Shown here one piece after another: positions 9,401 to 17,799 of a DNA stretch of 64,000 bases. Each line of letters begins with the position of its first letter. The first letter of the stretch is position 1. The position numbers and the translations under genes were made by a program. A model generated the notes under the pieces. The model had not been told where the DNA came from and searched no databases. It saw only the letters and a list, made by a program, of their open reading frames with translations. Source of the stretch: JABWAM01 sp964653025 (GTDB taxonomy: Bacteria > Verrucomicrobiota > Verrucomicrobiia > JABWAM01); assembly GCA_964653025.1 (NCBI GenBank), contig CAZZBZ010000004.1, positions 13,339 to 77,338 of the forward strand. Reading direction: 5' to 3'.

Positions 9401-11255
9401 ACTGCCCCAGGGCCGCCTCCCCGCCATCTCGATAGTTGCTCCAGCCGCACATCACGACCGCGACCCGCCCCTTGCCAAGTTCATAGCACTTCATGGGGGG
9501 AAGAGGGACGGCGCAGGGAGGCAGCGGGGACGACGCGAGCGACTTCGCCTCGCCAAGGAGGTTGAAGAGCTCGACCTGCTCCACCTCGCTCCTCGCGGCA
9601 ACGACGAGACCCATCCCGCCTTTCACCCGCTCCATGATTTCCGCGATCAGTTCCTTCGGGAACCCAACCTGCCAATTCAGTCCGAGACTGACAAGGACCT
9701 GGGCATCGGTCGCGCGCAGTTTCGCCCGGAACCGACGGACATCCCCGAAGTTGAGCGTGTCGGGCGGGCTCTGGATCTTCGCGATGGCGTGGTAGTCGTA
9801 CTCGAGGTCCGAACGCTGGGAGATCTCGCGCAGGTGGCCAAGAGTGCAGTCGGCCGGAGCCGCGAAGAACACTCGTACCGCCCCCCCCGCGTGGTTCTTC
9901 GCCAGCGGCAGGTGCGGCGTGACGAACGACCGGTCGACCGAGGTAAACTGCGGGTCGAAGGAGGCCGGCTCCACGCCGCCACCCTCGACGCGTTCCCCGC
10001 GCTTCGCCCCCGCGGGCAGCGTCGCGGTGAACGTGAGACGACTCCGCCCGACCGTCAGCCCCTTCTCCATCATCAGCAACGGGACCCCGCCAGCCCCGCT
10101 CACCGACGCGCTGAGCACGTAGAGTCCTTCGTCGGACAGGGCCATACGGCTCTCGAGCGTCGCGGTTTCGCCAGCCTTGAGCACGGCCGACAGTTCCTGG
10201 TCGAGAACGGTCCGCCCATCCTCTTTCCGTGTGCAGCGCAGGAGGACTTTGACAGAGCGCTCCCGCCCGCTCGCGAGGAAGACGCGAAGCGGCACGTTCG
10301 CCCCCGTCTTGAGCTCCGCGGTGGCCACATCGTCGGGAAATACGGGCGCCGCCCCCACCCGAATCCCGCCGGCGAGGTCGTCCTGCATCCCGTCGAGGGC
10401 GCCGAAACCGGTGAAGGGCAGAAAAGTCGCGGCGAAGGTCACCGACCCGCCCGCCGTCACCTCTCGTTCTCGCAGGCTTGCCAGGTAGGCCGAGCCGACG
10501 GTTTTCCAGAGGTCCACCTTCATCCCGTCCACATCCGCCCAGTCGAAAGAGAAGGCCGCGCCAAGACCACCCTCGCTGACGCCCCCCATCCACGCCCCGG
10601 CCAGGTCGGGCGCGTAGATGAACCTGGAACTGGACTCATCGGCGCGGTCGAGGCCGAGGAGCCTGCCGTCGGCTGCCGGCAGGCAGACGGCGGTCGCCAC
10701 GCGCCCGAGCGAGAGCCCCTGGAAGATTCCCATGCGCAACCGCCGGGGCTCGGTCCCGCGGTTCTCGATGGTCGTCTCGACGCGGACCGCGGGGGTGTCC
10801 TCGCGAAACGTCAGGCGCCGACGGCAGGCCATCTGGGTGACCCACTCACGCTCTGGGTCGGGTTTCTGGGAAACTTCGAATTCCAGGACTAGGTCGTCGG
10901 CCGACTGGCGCACGACCCGGTGGACCGCGGGCAACCGCGGCCCCAGCCCGAGGTCCTCGGTAAAGAGATCGTTGCGCCTCGAGTAGTAGTTCTCCGCGCG
11001 CAACTCGACGTTGGAGGATTTGTAGATGAACGAAGATGCCGCGCCCGCGTTCGGCAGCGAGAAGGTCGCCTTGTAGAAACGGGTCTCGACCTCGACGGTC
11101 TGCGCTGGGCCGTTTCCGCCTTCGGGCAACCGGGCCACCACCCTGATCTCCGCCCGCGCTGCAGGAATCAGGAAACCCAGCACGCACGCCGCCAACGCAA
11201 GACGTCGAGGCACGCTTCCTCGCGCGCGAGATGGTAAAACGTGGTCGGGGACCAT
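6429..11255 (-). CDS. Very large secreted GH42-like (beta-galactosidase-related) protein
   Basis: A 1608-residue exported protein with a signal peptide (PRRLALAACVLGFLIPAARA). The first ~850 residues are beta-rich modules without a recognised name. A TIM-barrel-like region, roughly residues 870-1230, resembles glycoside hydrolase family 42: FPLDDERRFPVDF, then FREWLKGRYAGIAELNRSWG, the typical GH42 phrase. It continues with SLLNGGSFCAFWAMTDNGFW. A GATase-like trimerisation domain follows (LLVLAETGCLSAAQAEAIRG then FVEDGGTLFALG), and the end is Ig-like. It probably attacks a complex polysaccharide outside the cytoplasm. The canonical acid/base NE dipeptide is not obvious, so activity is uncertain. 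Confidence 0.7.
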   Translation of the reverse strand: MVPDHVLPSRARGSVPRRLALAACVLGFLIPAARAEIRVVARLPEGGNGPAQTVEVETRFYKATFSLPNAGAASSFIYKSSNVELRAENYYSRRNDLFTEDLGLGPRLPAVHRVVRQSADDLVLEFEVSQKPDPEREWVTQMACRRRLTFREDTPAVRVETTIENRGTEPRRLRMGIFQGLSLGRVATAVCLPAADGRLLGLDRADESSSRFIYAPDLAGAWMGGVSEGGLGAAFSFDWADVDGMKVDLWKTVGSAYLASLREREVTAGGSVTFAATFLPFTGFGALDGMQDDLAGGIRVGAAPVFPDDVATAELKTGANVPLRVFLASGRERSVKVLLRCTRKEDGRTVLDQELSAVLKAGETATLESRMALSDEGLYVLSASVSGAGGVPLLMMEKGLTVGRSRLTFTATLPAGAKRGERVEGGGVEPASFDPQFTSVDRSFVTPHLPLAKNHAGGAVRVFFAAPADCTLGHLREISQRSDLEYDYHAIAKIQSPPDTLNFGDVRRFRAKLRATDAQVLVSLGLNWQVGFPKELIAEIMERVKGGMGLVVAARSEVEQVELFNLLGEAKSLASSPLPPCAVPLPPMKCYELGKGRVAVVMCGWSNYRDGGEAALGQWTSVLAGEKALPVAEFRWHGYEYAYAALGELARWAARKEGPARVTRVALRGDRVAVDLRWDGAATDVIVQARVRTRRWEERTAGEAKVKFAPGAVSCEVPLKARPDAGPCALEVFARDPSGKLLAFASAGAVGGEGVDLKVDVMACQPAEKTGTCRVEWSGKVGDARLRFRLVDRLGRVVVEDARNAKLDGTPQGVEFPLGKLRPLTVYHEAVATLESGGRVLAETTADVFLIPAKPDYADRFVLAVADAPERRPLHLQALLPLMRSLGLTMHSHSYNMQTLYASGGTAASNAGGLSLKQRYALPPVKPSLDDASCAMSPPFLPSAASITAMKEKWQAAVRAAAAQGARLFPLDDERRFPVDFDRSPGTMAGFREWLKGRYAGIAELNRSWGASFADFSEVVPKKRAEVQVAPNLAPWLEFQMYLGTVAGEHYMKAPAEWAAEISPDLSVGEHGVYEPRAEWPVDWARYARYYRYTLRYGDSQGVLEELFRCFGDGACHGRWQGYGMLDITPDRRAEAWASLLNGGSFCAFWAMTDNGFWNYGVATSDQRPTKGYAALAKEEFPDLTGGIDRLILNSRFTDDGIAIGYSYPSWMADVGALGQKAKAVIEELGYQHRFVNLEGLAPGQLGKDGVRLLVLAETGCLSAAQAEAIRGFVEDGGTLFALGRCGWRDLHGAPHARPVIEDLTGVEIAGPTPSPGMEMRASGADAPLKLRACCNGVKVATAVKVLAESAGTPLWTVREAGKGRVYWLNSRLEGHNAVFKGGVAEEKSTTVEGPQALRRSHWRVFERVLREAGIAVRCRIEQGGQPLFDTETWYYETPSKRTLFVAHYLLREVKEPLTVRLGRKGQVYEMRSHRDLGRAGTFAEVFPPGHVKVFAVLDYAVAGVKASLPVAKVAAGGELACDLAIETDGPKADLHAVRLRIEDAQGREIPGSRDVTVLREGAGRWTWPVALNVPPGRYTLRATDVTSGREGAATFDVAASRLPVPSP

Positions 11256-11293
11256 CTTCTCCCGGATTCGAACGTGGTGGCGGGGAACCCGGA

Positions 11294-12547
11294 TCAGCGA
11301 CCGCGGTTGAACTCCCGCACCGCATCGAGCATCGCCACGATGTTCTCCACGGGGGTGAGGGCCTGGACGTTGTGGATGGAGTCAAAAACGAACCCGCCGT
11401 TCTTCGAGAACACCTCGCAGCGCTCGAGAACCTGGCGGCGCACCTCCTCCTTCGTCCCGAACGGCAGCACCCGCTGGGTGTCCACCCCGCCTCCCCAGAA
11501 CACCAGCTGGTCGCCAAAGCGTTTCTTGATCTCCGACGCTCCCATCCCGGTCGCCGAACACTGGACCGGGTTGATGATGTCGAAACCGCTCTCGATGATC
11601 GAGGGGAGCAGCGGCACGATTGCCCCGCAGGAATGCTTGAAGGTCTTCCACCGGGTATTGCGGTGGACCCAGTCGTTCAGCGCCTTGTAGCGCGGGAGCC
11701 ACAACTCGCGGAAGGTCGCCGCCGAGCAGAACTGGCTGACCTGCGTCCCGAAGTCGGTGCCGCATACGAAGAGCACGTCGAACGAATCGCCGAGGACGCG
11801 GTGGGCCTTCCGTAGATTCGCGAGGCCAACCTCGAGTTGTCGATCGAAGATCGCCGCCACATAATCCTTCCTCGTCGCCACCGTGACGTACCACTCCGCC
11901 ACGTCTCGGATCCCCTTCGGCCGCCGCAAGAACGGCCCCGGCACCAGCGCGATATCCCCAAACCCCAAACCCCCGATCCCCGCAACCACCGCGCGCCCGG
12001 AGCCCTTGACCCGGTCCACCTCGGACTTGAGGTGCGCGAGCGTCTCGTCGGAAAGCGGCGTAAACTCCTCAAGGTTGTCCGCGGGATTCAGTTTCTCCTC
12101 ATCGATCGGATCCTGGCGGATGATGGAATCGAAAAAATACCCCCCCGATGGCAGGCGCCCGCTCGCCGGAACGCTCATGTCCCCCTCGGGATAGATCAGC
12201 ACGTCGTCGCCCTCCTTCCTGGTGTTGAACTTGCCCGGCACGAGAACGTCCTGCCCCCAGGGCGTCCGCCATTCCTTCCAGTCCTTCGGTGCGAAGCCAA
12301 AGATGGAACCCGGCGGCATCGGGGCCGCGGTGTCGATCCCCGCCGCATCGAGAAGGTCGTCCTCGATCCATCCGAGCATCTGGTAGGGCTCGTGAACCTT
12401 CACGGGGCGTTTCGCGAGCCCGTAGTGATTCCTCAACGCCGCCACGCAGGAAACGTGCATGCCGGTCACCGGGGTGCTCCCAAAATCCACCGGAACCGGG
12501 CCGGAACGGTGGGCAAGGGCCGTCAGAACCTTCTCGCGATGCGTCAT
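11294..12547 (-). CDS. Uroporphyrinogen-decarboxylase-like (MtaA-type) protein
   Basis: A 417-residue UroD/MtaA-superfamily protein starting MTHREKVLTALAHRSGPVPV. In MtaA-type proteins this fold moves methyl groups between corrinoid proteins and thiols through a zinc bound by His/Cys. Here FKHSCGAIVPLLPSIIESGF (about 303-322) supplies the HxCG zinc motif and is followed by NPVQCSATGM and WGGGVDTQRVLPFGT. Heme synthesis is unlikely because PVC genomes carry many such paralogs in catabolic loci. A corrinoid protein (21338-21964) and a second paralog (38724-39779) are in the same window. It is 38 bp downstream of the start of the large GH42-like gene, same strand. Confidence 0.85.
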   Translation of the reverse strand: MTHREKVLTALAHRSGPVPVDFGSTPVTGMHVSCVAALRNHYGLAKRPVKVHEPYQMLGWIEDDLLDAAGIDTAAPMPPGSIFGFAPKDWKEWRTPWGQDVLVPGKFNTRKEGDDVLIYPEGDMSVPASGRLPSGGYFFDSIIRQDPIDEEKLNPADNLEEFTPLSDETLAHLKSEVDRVKGSGRAVVAGIGGLGFGDIALVPGPFLRRPKGIRDVAEWYVTVATRKDYVAAIFDRQLEVGLANLRKAHRVLGDSFDVLFVCGTDFGTQVSQFCSAATFRELWLPRYKALNDWVHRNTRWKTFKHSCGAIVPLLPSIIESGFDIINPVQCSATGMGASEIKKRFGDQLVFWGGGVDTQRVLPFGTKEEVRRQVLERCEVFSKNGGFVFDSIHNVQALTPVENIVAMLDAVREFNRGR

Positions 12548-12652
12548 GCCGCTCCTTCTAGTGGGCGGCCCACAGGAAATCGAGGAGGAAAAGGGAGAGG
12601 CGCCACCCGTGGGTGATTTGACCCAACGCGCGGATTCTGGCATGGCTTTCCC

Positions 12653-14488
12653 GTGCCCCTCGCCTCCCGCTTCGCACTCGCACTGGTTCTCCTGGCCGGG
12701 AGCTCGTTCGCCGCGCCGCCCATCTTCCCTCTCAAGGACGTGAAGCCCGGACTGCGCGGCGAGTGCCACACGGTTTTCGCCGGCACCCGCGTGCAGGCCT
12801 TCCCTTTCGAGGTGATGGGTGTGGCGAAGGATTTTGCCGGCCCCGGCCGCGACATCATCTGGTGCAAGATGCTCGACGACCCCACGAAGCAGATGGTCGT
12901 CGCCGGCGGCATGAGTGGCAGCCCCTGCCTCATTGACGGGAAGAACATGGGTGCCCTCGCTTACGGGTGGACGTTTAACAAGGACCCGATCTTCGGCGTC
13001 CAACCGATCGAGTCCATGCTCGAGCTCTTCGAGTTCCGCGGCAACACGCGCGGCGGGCGCTCCCTCTTTGGCGACAAATCCTCCCCCCCACGCTCCTCCC
13101 CGGGCGTGCGGATGCTCAGTGCGCTGGCCGGTTTCGCGCTTCCCCCCGGACAAGCCCTTTCCGAACCGACCGCCAGCCCCATCCCCCTGCCCCTCGAGAT
13201 CGGGGGCCTGCACCCGCTCGCCAGGGAGCCGGTTGCTCGCGCCCTCCAGGAAGCGGGGTTCTTCCCGATCTTCGGCGGCGGCGGCGCGAGCCAGGGCGGC
13301 CTGGGTGACGCCTCGGACCTGGTCCCCGGCTCCCCGCTCACCGGCCTCATCGCGCGCGGCGACCTCAGCATGGCCGCCACGGGAACCCTCACATGGCGCG
13401 ACGGAGACCGCGTCCTCGCATTCGGGCACCCCTTCCTCGGCGCGGGTGCCATCGCGATCCCCATGGGCAAAGCCGAGATCATCGGGATCGTCTCCAGCTA
13501 CATGCGCTCGTTCAAGATGGCCAACAAGGGACCCGTGGTCGGCACCCTCACCCAGGACCGGATGTCGGCGGTCGCCGGCTTCATCGGACGCGTCCCGAAG
13601 ATGGTACCGATGACGGTCAAGGTCACCCGCGAGGGGGCCTCCCCCCGCACGCACCGGCTCGAGTTCTGCGATAACAAGTTCTTCACCCTTTCCGTCTACC
13701 AGACCGCCCTCCTCCAGTTCCTCGCAAACGTCATGGAGCAGAGCGAAGAGGGCACCCTCGCAATCCGAAGCGAGGTCCGCCTCAAGGGCGCCCCGCCCCT
13801 CGTCTTCGAGGACATGTTCACAGGGGAAAGGGGCTCCTGGGCTCTCGATTCGGTGGTGGGACCCGCCATGCAACTCGGCAGCCTGTACGCGAACGACTTC
13901 GCGCAACCCGAGATTGAATCGGTCGCCGTCGAGGCCTCCTTCCGCCCCGCGGTCCACCAGCTCTCCATCGAGCAGCTCTCCGCCGAACCCCTTGAGGCCC
14001 GTCCGGGGGACGCCGTGCGCCTCCGCGCCATCTTCCAGCCCTGGCACGGCAAGCGGATCAGCAGGGAGTTCGAAGCCCGGATCCCCGAGGAAGCCAAGTC
14101 CGGCGAGGTGCAGGTCGTGCTCGCCGACGCGGCTCGTGCCAGCCAGCTTACCGGGAAGAGCGCCCTGCGGGGCGGCGGTTTCGTCATCACGGTCGGCGGC
14201 GCGCCGGATTTTTCGACCGCCGCGCGCAACCTCGAGGAGACCGTGCTCGGCCTCAATGACCGCCGGCCCTCCGACCGCCTCTATCTCCTCGTCACCCGCG
14301 CCGCGGAGGGGCTCAACCTCGGCGAACGCCACCTGCCGGCGCTTCCCGAGTCCGTCCGCAAACTCATTGCCGGGGATTCCACCGCGGGTTCCCCCTCCCG
14401 ACTTTCGACCCTGATCCTTTCCGAGACCCAGGTTCCGATGCAGGCCCGCGTCGAGGGCAGCCGGAGCGTCACCATCCGAATCAAATGA
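12653..14488 (+). CDS. Secreted SpoIVB-type (S55) peptidase-domain protein
   Basis: A 611-residue protein from a GTG start with a signal peptide (SRFALALVLLAGSSFAAPP). The N-terminal block PLKDVKPGLRGECHTVFAG, then VVAGGMSGSPCLIDGKNMG (Ser90 in GMSGSP), is the S55 peptidase signature of the widespread non-sporulating type. A later AFGHPFLGAGAIAIPMGKAE block supplies the conserved GHP motif. The C-terminal 200 residues are beta-rich and without a name. Its stop overlaps the ATG of the beta-propeller gene (ATGA), so the two are translationally coupled and probably act together in the envelope. It is divergent from the UroD-like gene. Confidence 0.85.
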   Translation: MPLASRFALALVLLAGSSFAAPPIFPLKDVKPGLRGECHTVFAGTRVQAFPFEVMGVAKDFAGPGRDIIWCKMLDDPTKQMVVAGGMSGSPCLIDGKNMGALAYGWTFNKDPIFGVQPIESMLELFEFRGNTRGGRSLFGDKSSPPRSSPGVRMLSALAGFALPPGQALSEPTASPIPLPLEIGGLHPLAREPVARALQEAGFFPIFGGGGASQGGLGDASDLVPGSPLTGLIARGDLSMAATGTLTWRDGDRVLAFGHPFLGAGAIAIPMGKAEIIGIVSSYMRSFKMANKGPVVGTLTQDRMSAVAGFIGRVPKMVPMTVKVTREGASPRTHRLEFCDNKFFTLSVYQTALLQFLANVMEQSEEGTLAIRSEVRLKGAPPLVFEDMFTGERGSWALDSVVGPAMQLGSLYANDFAQPEIESVAVEASFRPAVHQLSIEQLSAEPLEARPGDAVRLRAIFQPWHGKRISREFEARIPEEAKSGEVQVVLADAARASQLTGKSALRGGGFVITVGGAPDFSTAARNLEETVLGLNDRRPSDRLYLLVTRAAEGLNLGERHLPALPESVRKLIAGDSTAGSPSRLSTLILSETQVPMQARVEGSRSVTIRIK

Positions 14489-16725
14489 AACCGTTCCCCC
14501 TCGCGCTCCTCGCCGTCCTCGCCGCCCTTCCCTGTGGTGCCGTCCAGACGCAGAAGTCCACCCAGGATTCCTTCGCCGACTTCGCCGAAGGGGAAGCCCG
14601 GGGCACCGCTGTCTCCTCGGATGGCTTCCTCCGCCTCGGGATCGAGGCGACCCGACTCGCCACCCTCCCCGTCCCCACCGTATGGACCGCCGTGCGGGCA
14701 GCCGACGGCACGCTTTATGTCGCCGCCGGTAACGAAGGGCAGGTCTTCCGCGTCGGCAAAGACGGCAAGCCGGAGGAATACTTCAAGGCGAAGGAGATCC
14801 AGGTCCATGCCCTTGTGCTCGACCGCAACGGCGTCCTCTTCGCCGGTGCCTCCCCCGATGGGAAGGTCTACCGCATCGAGGGCCCCGGGAAGTCCTCGGT
14901 CTTTTTCGAGCCGAAGGAGAAGTACATCTGGGCGCTCGCCTTCGACGCCGACGGCCACCTCTTCGCCGCCACCGGCGACAAGGGCAAACTCTTCAAGATC
15001 ACCGCCGCCGGCAAGGGCGGCGTGTTCTACGACAGCGACGAGACCCACCTGCGTTCCCTGTTGCTCGACGCGAAGAAGCGGCTCTGGGCGGGCAGCGACG
15101 GCAACGGCATCGTCTACCGCTTCGATTCGACCTCCGGCGAAACCGGCGCACCCTTCGCCGCTTACGACTCCGACTTCCGCGAGATCACCGCCATGGCGGC
15201 GGCCCCCGACGGGGCCGTCTTCGTCGCCGCCATGGGCGATGGAAAATCCTCCCGTTCCCCCGGTCTTTCGATGTCATCCATGCCCAAGCCTCCCTCGGGC
15301 GCCGCCGGAAACGCCATCGCGGCGATGATGGAAGCGTCCGCCAAGGCCGAGGACCCGGGCGGAAGCTCGAGTGGCCAGGACAAACCCGGTGCGGGCGAGA
15401 TCGTGCGCATCGGCCTCGACGGGGCCACGGAGCGCTGGTGGAGCGACAGCGAGGACGTCCACGCCCTCGCCGTCACCGGCCCCGCACGCGTCTGGGCGGG
15501 AACGGGGCGCAAGGGCAAGCTCATCCAACTCACGGGGCCGAGGTCCTGGACCATTCTCAACCAACTCGAAGCCGAGACGATCACGGCCCTCTTGCCTCGC
15601 GGCGGGGAAGGTTGGATCGCCACCACCTCCACCGCCGGCGCGCTCTGGGCGTTGCCCGGGACGCCCGCGCGGAAGGGTTCCTTCGAGTCGAAGGTCCTCG
15701 ATGCGCGCGCCTCAGCGCGCTGGGGGGTCGCCGACTGGCGCGCCGGTGGCGCCGGCAAGGTGCGGATGCTCACGCGCACCGGCAACACCGCCAAGCCCGA
15801 CAAGGTCTGGAGCGACTGGAAACCCCTCGACCCCGGTGGGCGCATCCAGAGCCCGATCGCGCGCCACCTCCAGTACAAGCTCGAGATGGAGGTCGAAGGC
15901 GCCGGGGACGGGCCTTTCGTGGACCGCGTGGACCTCTTTTACCAGCCACAGAACCAACCCCCCCGACTGGCGCGGGTCTCGGTCACCCCTGCGAACATCG
16001 AACTCGCCAAGGCCCCGAAGCCCGAGATGCCGCTGCCGCCGGTCACTGCGGCCGGGGGCGCCGGCATGGGCGCCGCGGGCGCGAACGGTCGCTCCTCCGC
16101 CTCGACAAATCCCTCCATGGGCGCGGCCATGGACGCCATGATGGCCGCCGCCCGCGGCCCCATGCTCCAGCAGGTCAAGAAGATGGGCTGGCGTTCGGCG
16201 ATCTGGCAGGCCTCCGACCCTGACAGCGACGACCTCCTCGCCCAGGTCTTCTTCCGCGCCTCGGGCGCGAAGAAGTGGATGCTCCTTCGTGGCGACCTGC
16301 GCGAGAGCTTCTTCGCCTGGGATGCCGCCACGTGGCCCGACGGGGACTACGCCCTCAAGGTCGTGGTCAGCGACCTCCCCGGCAACCTTCCCATCGAGCA
16401 GCGCAGCGACGAGATGGTGAGCGAGGTCTTCACGGTGGACAACACGGCGCCGGTGATCGTCCCCGATATTTCGCCCGAGACCCTCAAGAAGGGCTCGCTC
16501 CTCCTCGTGATCCGCGACACCACCAGCGTGGTGGACGAGGCCGAGTACTCCCTCGACGGGGCCGACTGGCGTCCACTGCTGCCCATCAGCGGCATCTACG
16601 ACGCGAAGGAGAACCGCTTCGCGATCCCGATCGCGAACCTCGCCGCCGGCGACCACTACGTCAACGTCCGCGCCAGCGACTCCGCCAACAACATCGCCAG
16701 CGCCACAATCCACTTCAGGAAGTAG
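14485..16725 (+). CDS. Secreted beta-propeller protein
   Basis: A 746-residue exported protein with signal peptide MKPFPLALLAVLAALPCGAV. Residues about 60-390 contain repeats of a propeller blade (TLYVAAGNEGQVFRVGKDGK; VLFAGASPDGKVYRIEG; HLFAATGDKGKLFKITAAGK; RLWAGSDGNGIVYRFDS). The middle carries low-complexity Gly/Ala/Met stretches. The C-terminal 200 residues are Ig-like (WQASDPDSDDLLAQVFFRAS then a final sheet domain). It is translationally coupled to the upstream S55-peptidase gene, implying a partner or substrate relationship. Its function is unknown. Confidence 0.8.
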   Translation: MKPFPLALLAVLAALPCGAVQTQKSTQDSFADFAEGEARGTAVSSDGFLRLGIEATRLATLPVPTVWTAVRAADGTLYVAAGNEGQVFRVGKDGKPEEYFKAKEIQVHALVLDRNGVLFAGASPDGKVYRIEGPGKSSVFFEPKEKYIWALAFDADGHLFAATGDKGKLFKITAAGKGGVFYDSDETHLRSLLLDAKKRLWAGSDGNGIVYRFDSTSGETGAPFAAYDSDFREITAMAAAPDGAVFVAAMGDGKSSRSPGLSMSSMPKPPSGAAGNAIAAMMEASAKAEDPGGSSSGQDKPGAGEIVRIGLDGATERWWSDSEDVHALAVTGPARVWAGTGRKGKLIQLTGPRSWTILNQLEAETITALLPRGGEGWIATTSTAGALWALPGTPARKGSFESKVLDARASARWGVADWRAGGAGKVRMLTRTGNTAKPDKVWSDWKPLDPGGRIQSPIARHLQYKLEMEVEGAGDGPFVDRVDLFYQPQNQPPRLARVSVTPANIELAKAPKPEMPLPPVTAAGGAGMGAAGANGRSSASTNPSMGAAMDAMMAAARGPMLQQVKKMGWRSAIWQASDPDSDDLLAQVFFRASGAKKWMLLRGDLRESFFAWDAATWPDGDYALKVVVSDLPGNLPIEQRSDEMVSEVFTVDNTAPVIVPDISPETLKKGSLLLVIRDTTSVVDEAEYSLDGADWRPLLPISGIYDAKENRFAIPIANLAAGDHYVNVRASDSANNIASATIHFRK

Positions 16726-16767
16726 CTCTCAACCGCAGTTCTTGGTGTGGGAGGCGCGGCTGTATTC

Positions 16768-16787
16768 CCCCGAACGCATTTTCGGGG
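16768..16787. terminator. Hairpin after the beta-propeller gene
   Basis: CCCCGAA - 6-nt loop - TTCGGGG lies between the plus-strand propeller gene and the minus-strand toxin gene, in convergent orientation. No strong T-run follows, so terminator function is only likely by position. Confidence 0.4.
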
Positions 16788-16817
16788 CGCGCGAATTCTG
16801 CTCCGACGCAAACTCCT

Positions 16818-17246
16818 TCAGATCAAGATCTCCACCCGAAGCCCCGGAAAACGACGAAACCCCCGGTCAAAGGTGACCAGACCCCATCCCCCGGCCCGCG
16901 CGAACGCTGCCAGATAAGCGTCGGTTTCCGCGCACTGTCCCTTGCGGATCGCAACGGTGACTCCACGCCACGCCGCCTCAAGCCCCTTGGGCTCCTCGAT
17001 CCGAAGGAATCGATCATCTTCCATCATCAGGTCCCAGCCGCGCCAAAACTCGGCGGGAGAGAGCGTCTCCTCCTTCATCACCACGGGCTGCGTGAGGATA
17101 CGCAGGGCGCTCATCTGGGCGATGCGACAGACGAGCACCAAACCCGGTGCGCGCTGCCCATCGAGCCATCGAACCGCCGCCCCCGAATGCCGATGCCGCG
17201 CATGCAGGAGCGCGACGAGGACGTTGACATCAACGAGCGCGTCCAT
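16818..17246 (-). CDS. vapC: PIN-domain toxin, VapC-like
   Basis: A 142-residue PIN-domain RNase. The first acidic residue lies in MDALVDVNVLVALLHARH, and the distal acidic cluster is in CAETDAYLAAFARAGG followed by GLVTFDRGF, as expected for Mg-dependent VapC toxins that cleave RNA. The gene overlaps the 3-prime end of its antitoxin. An alternative ATG at 17258 has GGGGAGG directly against it; I prefer 17246 because family members begin close to the VDVNVLVAL strand. Confidence 0.85.
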   Translation of the reverse strand: MDALVDVNVLVALLHARHRHSGAAVRWLDGQRAPGLVLVCRIAQMSALRILTQPVVMKEETLSPAEFWRGWDLMMEDDRFLRIEEPKGLEAAWRGVTVAIRKGQCAETDAYLAAFARAGGWGLVTFDRGFRRFPGLRVEILI

Positions 17247-17493
17247 GGCGGCGAACATCCTCCCCGTCCTCCAAGCGAGCGAGGTCGGCGTTGGTCAGGC
17301 TCATGGTTCCCGGTGCCCGGGAGGAAAAGATGGGGAACGCGGCCCGCCGCCGGCGGTATACATCTGGCACCGGGATCTCCAACTCGCGGGCCAGGGCCTC
17401 TCCCACGAGGTTTCGCAGCGTGGTTCCCCGCTCCACGGCGGTGATCTTCGCGCGCCGCACCATCTCATCGGGCAGATCAAGGGTGGTCTTCAT
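17230..17493 (-). CDS. vapB: Ribbon-helix-helix antitoxin, VapB-like
   Basis: An 87-residue antitoxin. MKTTLDLPDEMVRRAKITAV then ERGTTLRNLVGEAL is a ribbon-helix-helix DNA-binding dimer motif. The C-terminal half (PVPDVYRRRRAAFPIF then a disordered acidic end) is the expected toxin-wrapping tail. It precedes and overlaps the PIN toxin, the standard order that makes antitoxin first. Autoregulation is probable through the repeat just upstream. Confidence 0.85.
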   Translation of the reverse strand: MKTTLDLPDEMVRRAKITAVERGTTLRNLVGEALARELEIPVPDVYRRRRAAFPIFSSRAPGTMSLTNADLARLEDGEDVRRHGRAR

Positions 17494-17498
17494 GCGCC

Positions 17499-17532
17499 CA
17501 GTTTCCTGTATTCCCATATTCCTGTTAAACTG
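17499..17532 (-). promoter_or_regulatory. Candidate VapB operator/promoter
   Basis: Six bases upstream of the antitoxin ATG are two direct TTCCTGT repeats (17503-17509, 17519-17525) within flanking arms CAGTTT (17499-17504) and AAACTG (17527-17532). AT-rich sequence and repeated half-sites at this spot suit an autoregulatory ribbon-helix-helix operator. The remainder of 17533-17799 holds no gene that I can see. Confidence 0.45.
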
Positions 17533-17799
17533 AGAACAACATCCCCATCCTCGCATCGGCGGCTTCTCCGGAGGGGATTTATCTGCACCATGATATGACA
17601 TTGAACCGACACGTTTTCGTTTTCTTCCCCGAAACCCGTCGAAAACAATAACGGGAAACCTCATCAATCATTCAAGCTTGCGGCGCGGCGAGACAAGGCC
17701 CTGTCGAAACTCTGATGGGAAGGCGGCAGACGGGACCTTTCTTCCGTTCCCGCTCATTTTGCGTTTTACATTGGCCGCTGCGCATTGCTCATTGCTCCC

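Noticed and set aside
6648..10892. A 1414-codon open frame on the plus strand opposite the large GH42-like gene
   Set aside because: It is a shadow of the GC-rich minus-strand gene: Arg/His/Pro-rich translation with no domain, no signal peptide and no ribosome-binding site.
11294..12547. Annotation as heme-pathway uroporphyrinogen decarboxylase (hemE)
   Set aside because: The HxCG zinc motif and corrinoid-gene context fit MtaA-type methyltransferases, and two divergent paralogs in one window argue against hemE.
12548..14332. Long minus-strand extension of the UroD-like gene across the S55 peptidase gene
   Set aside because: The family N-terminus (MTHREKVLTAL) is at 12547, and the extension is antisense to a clear coding gene.
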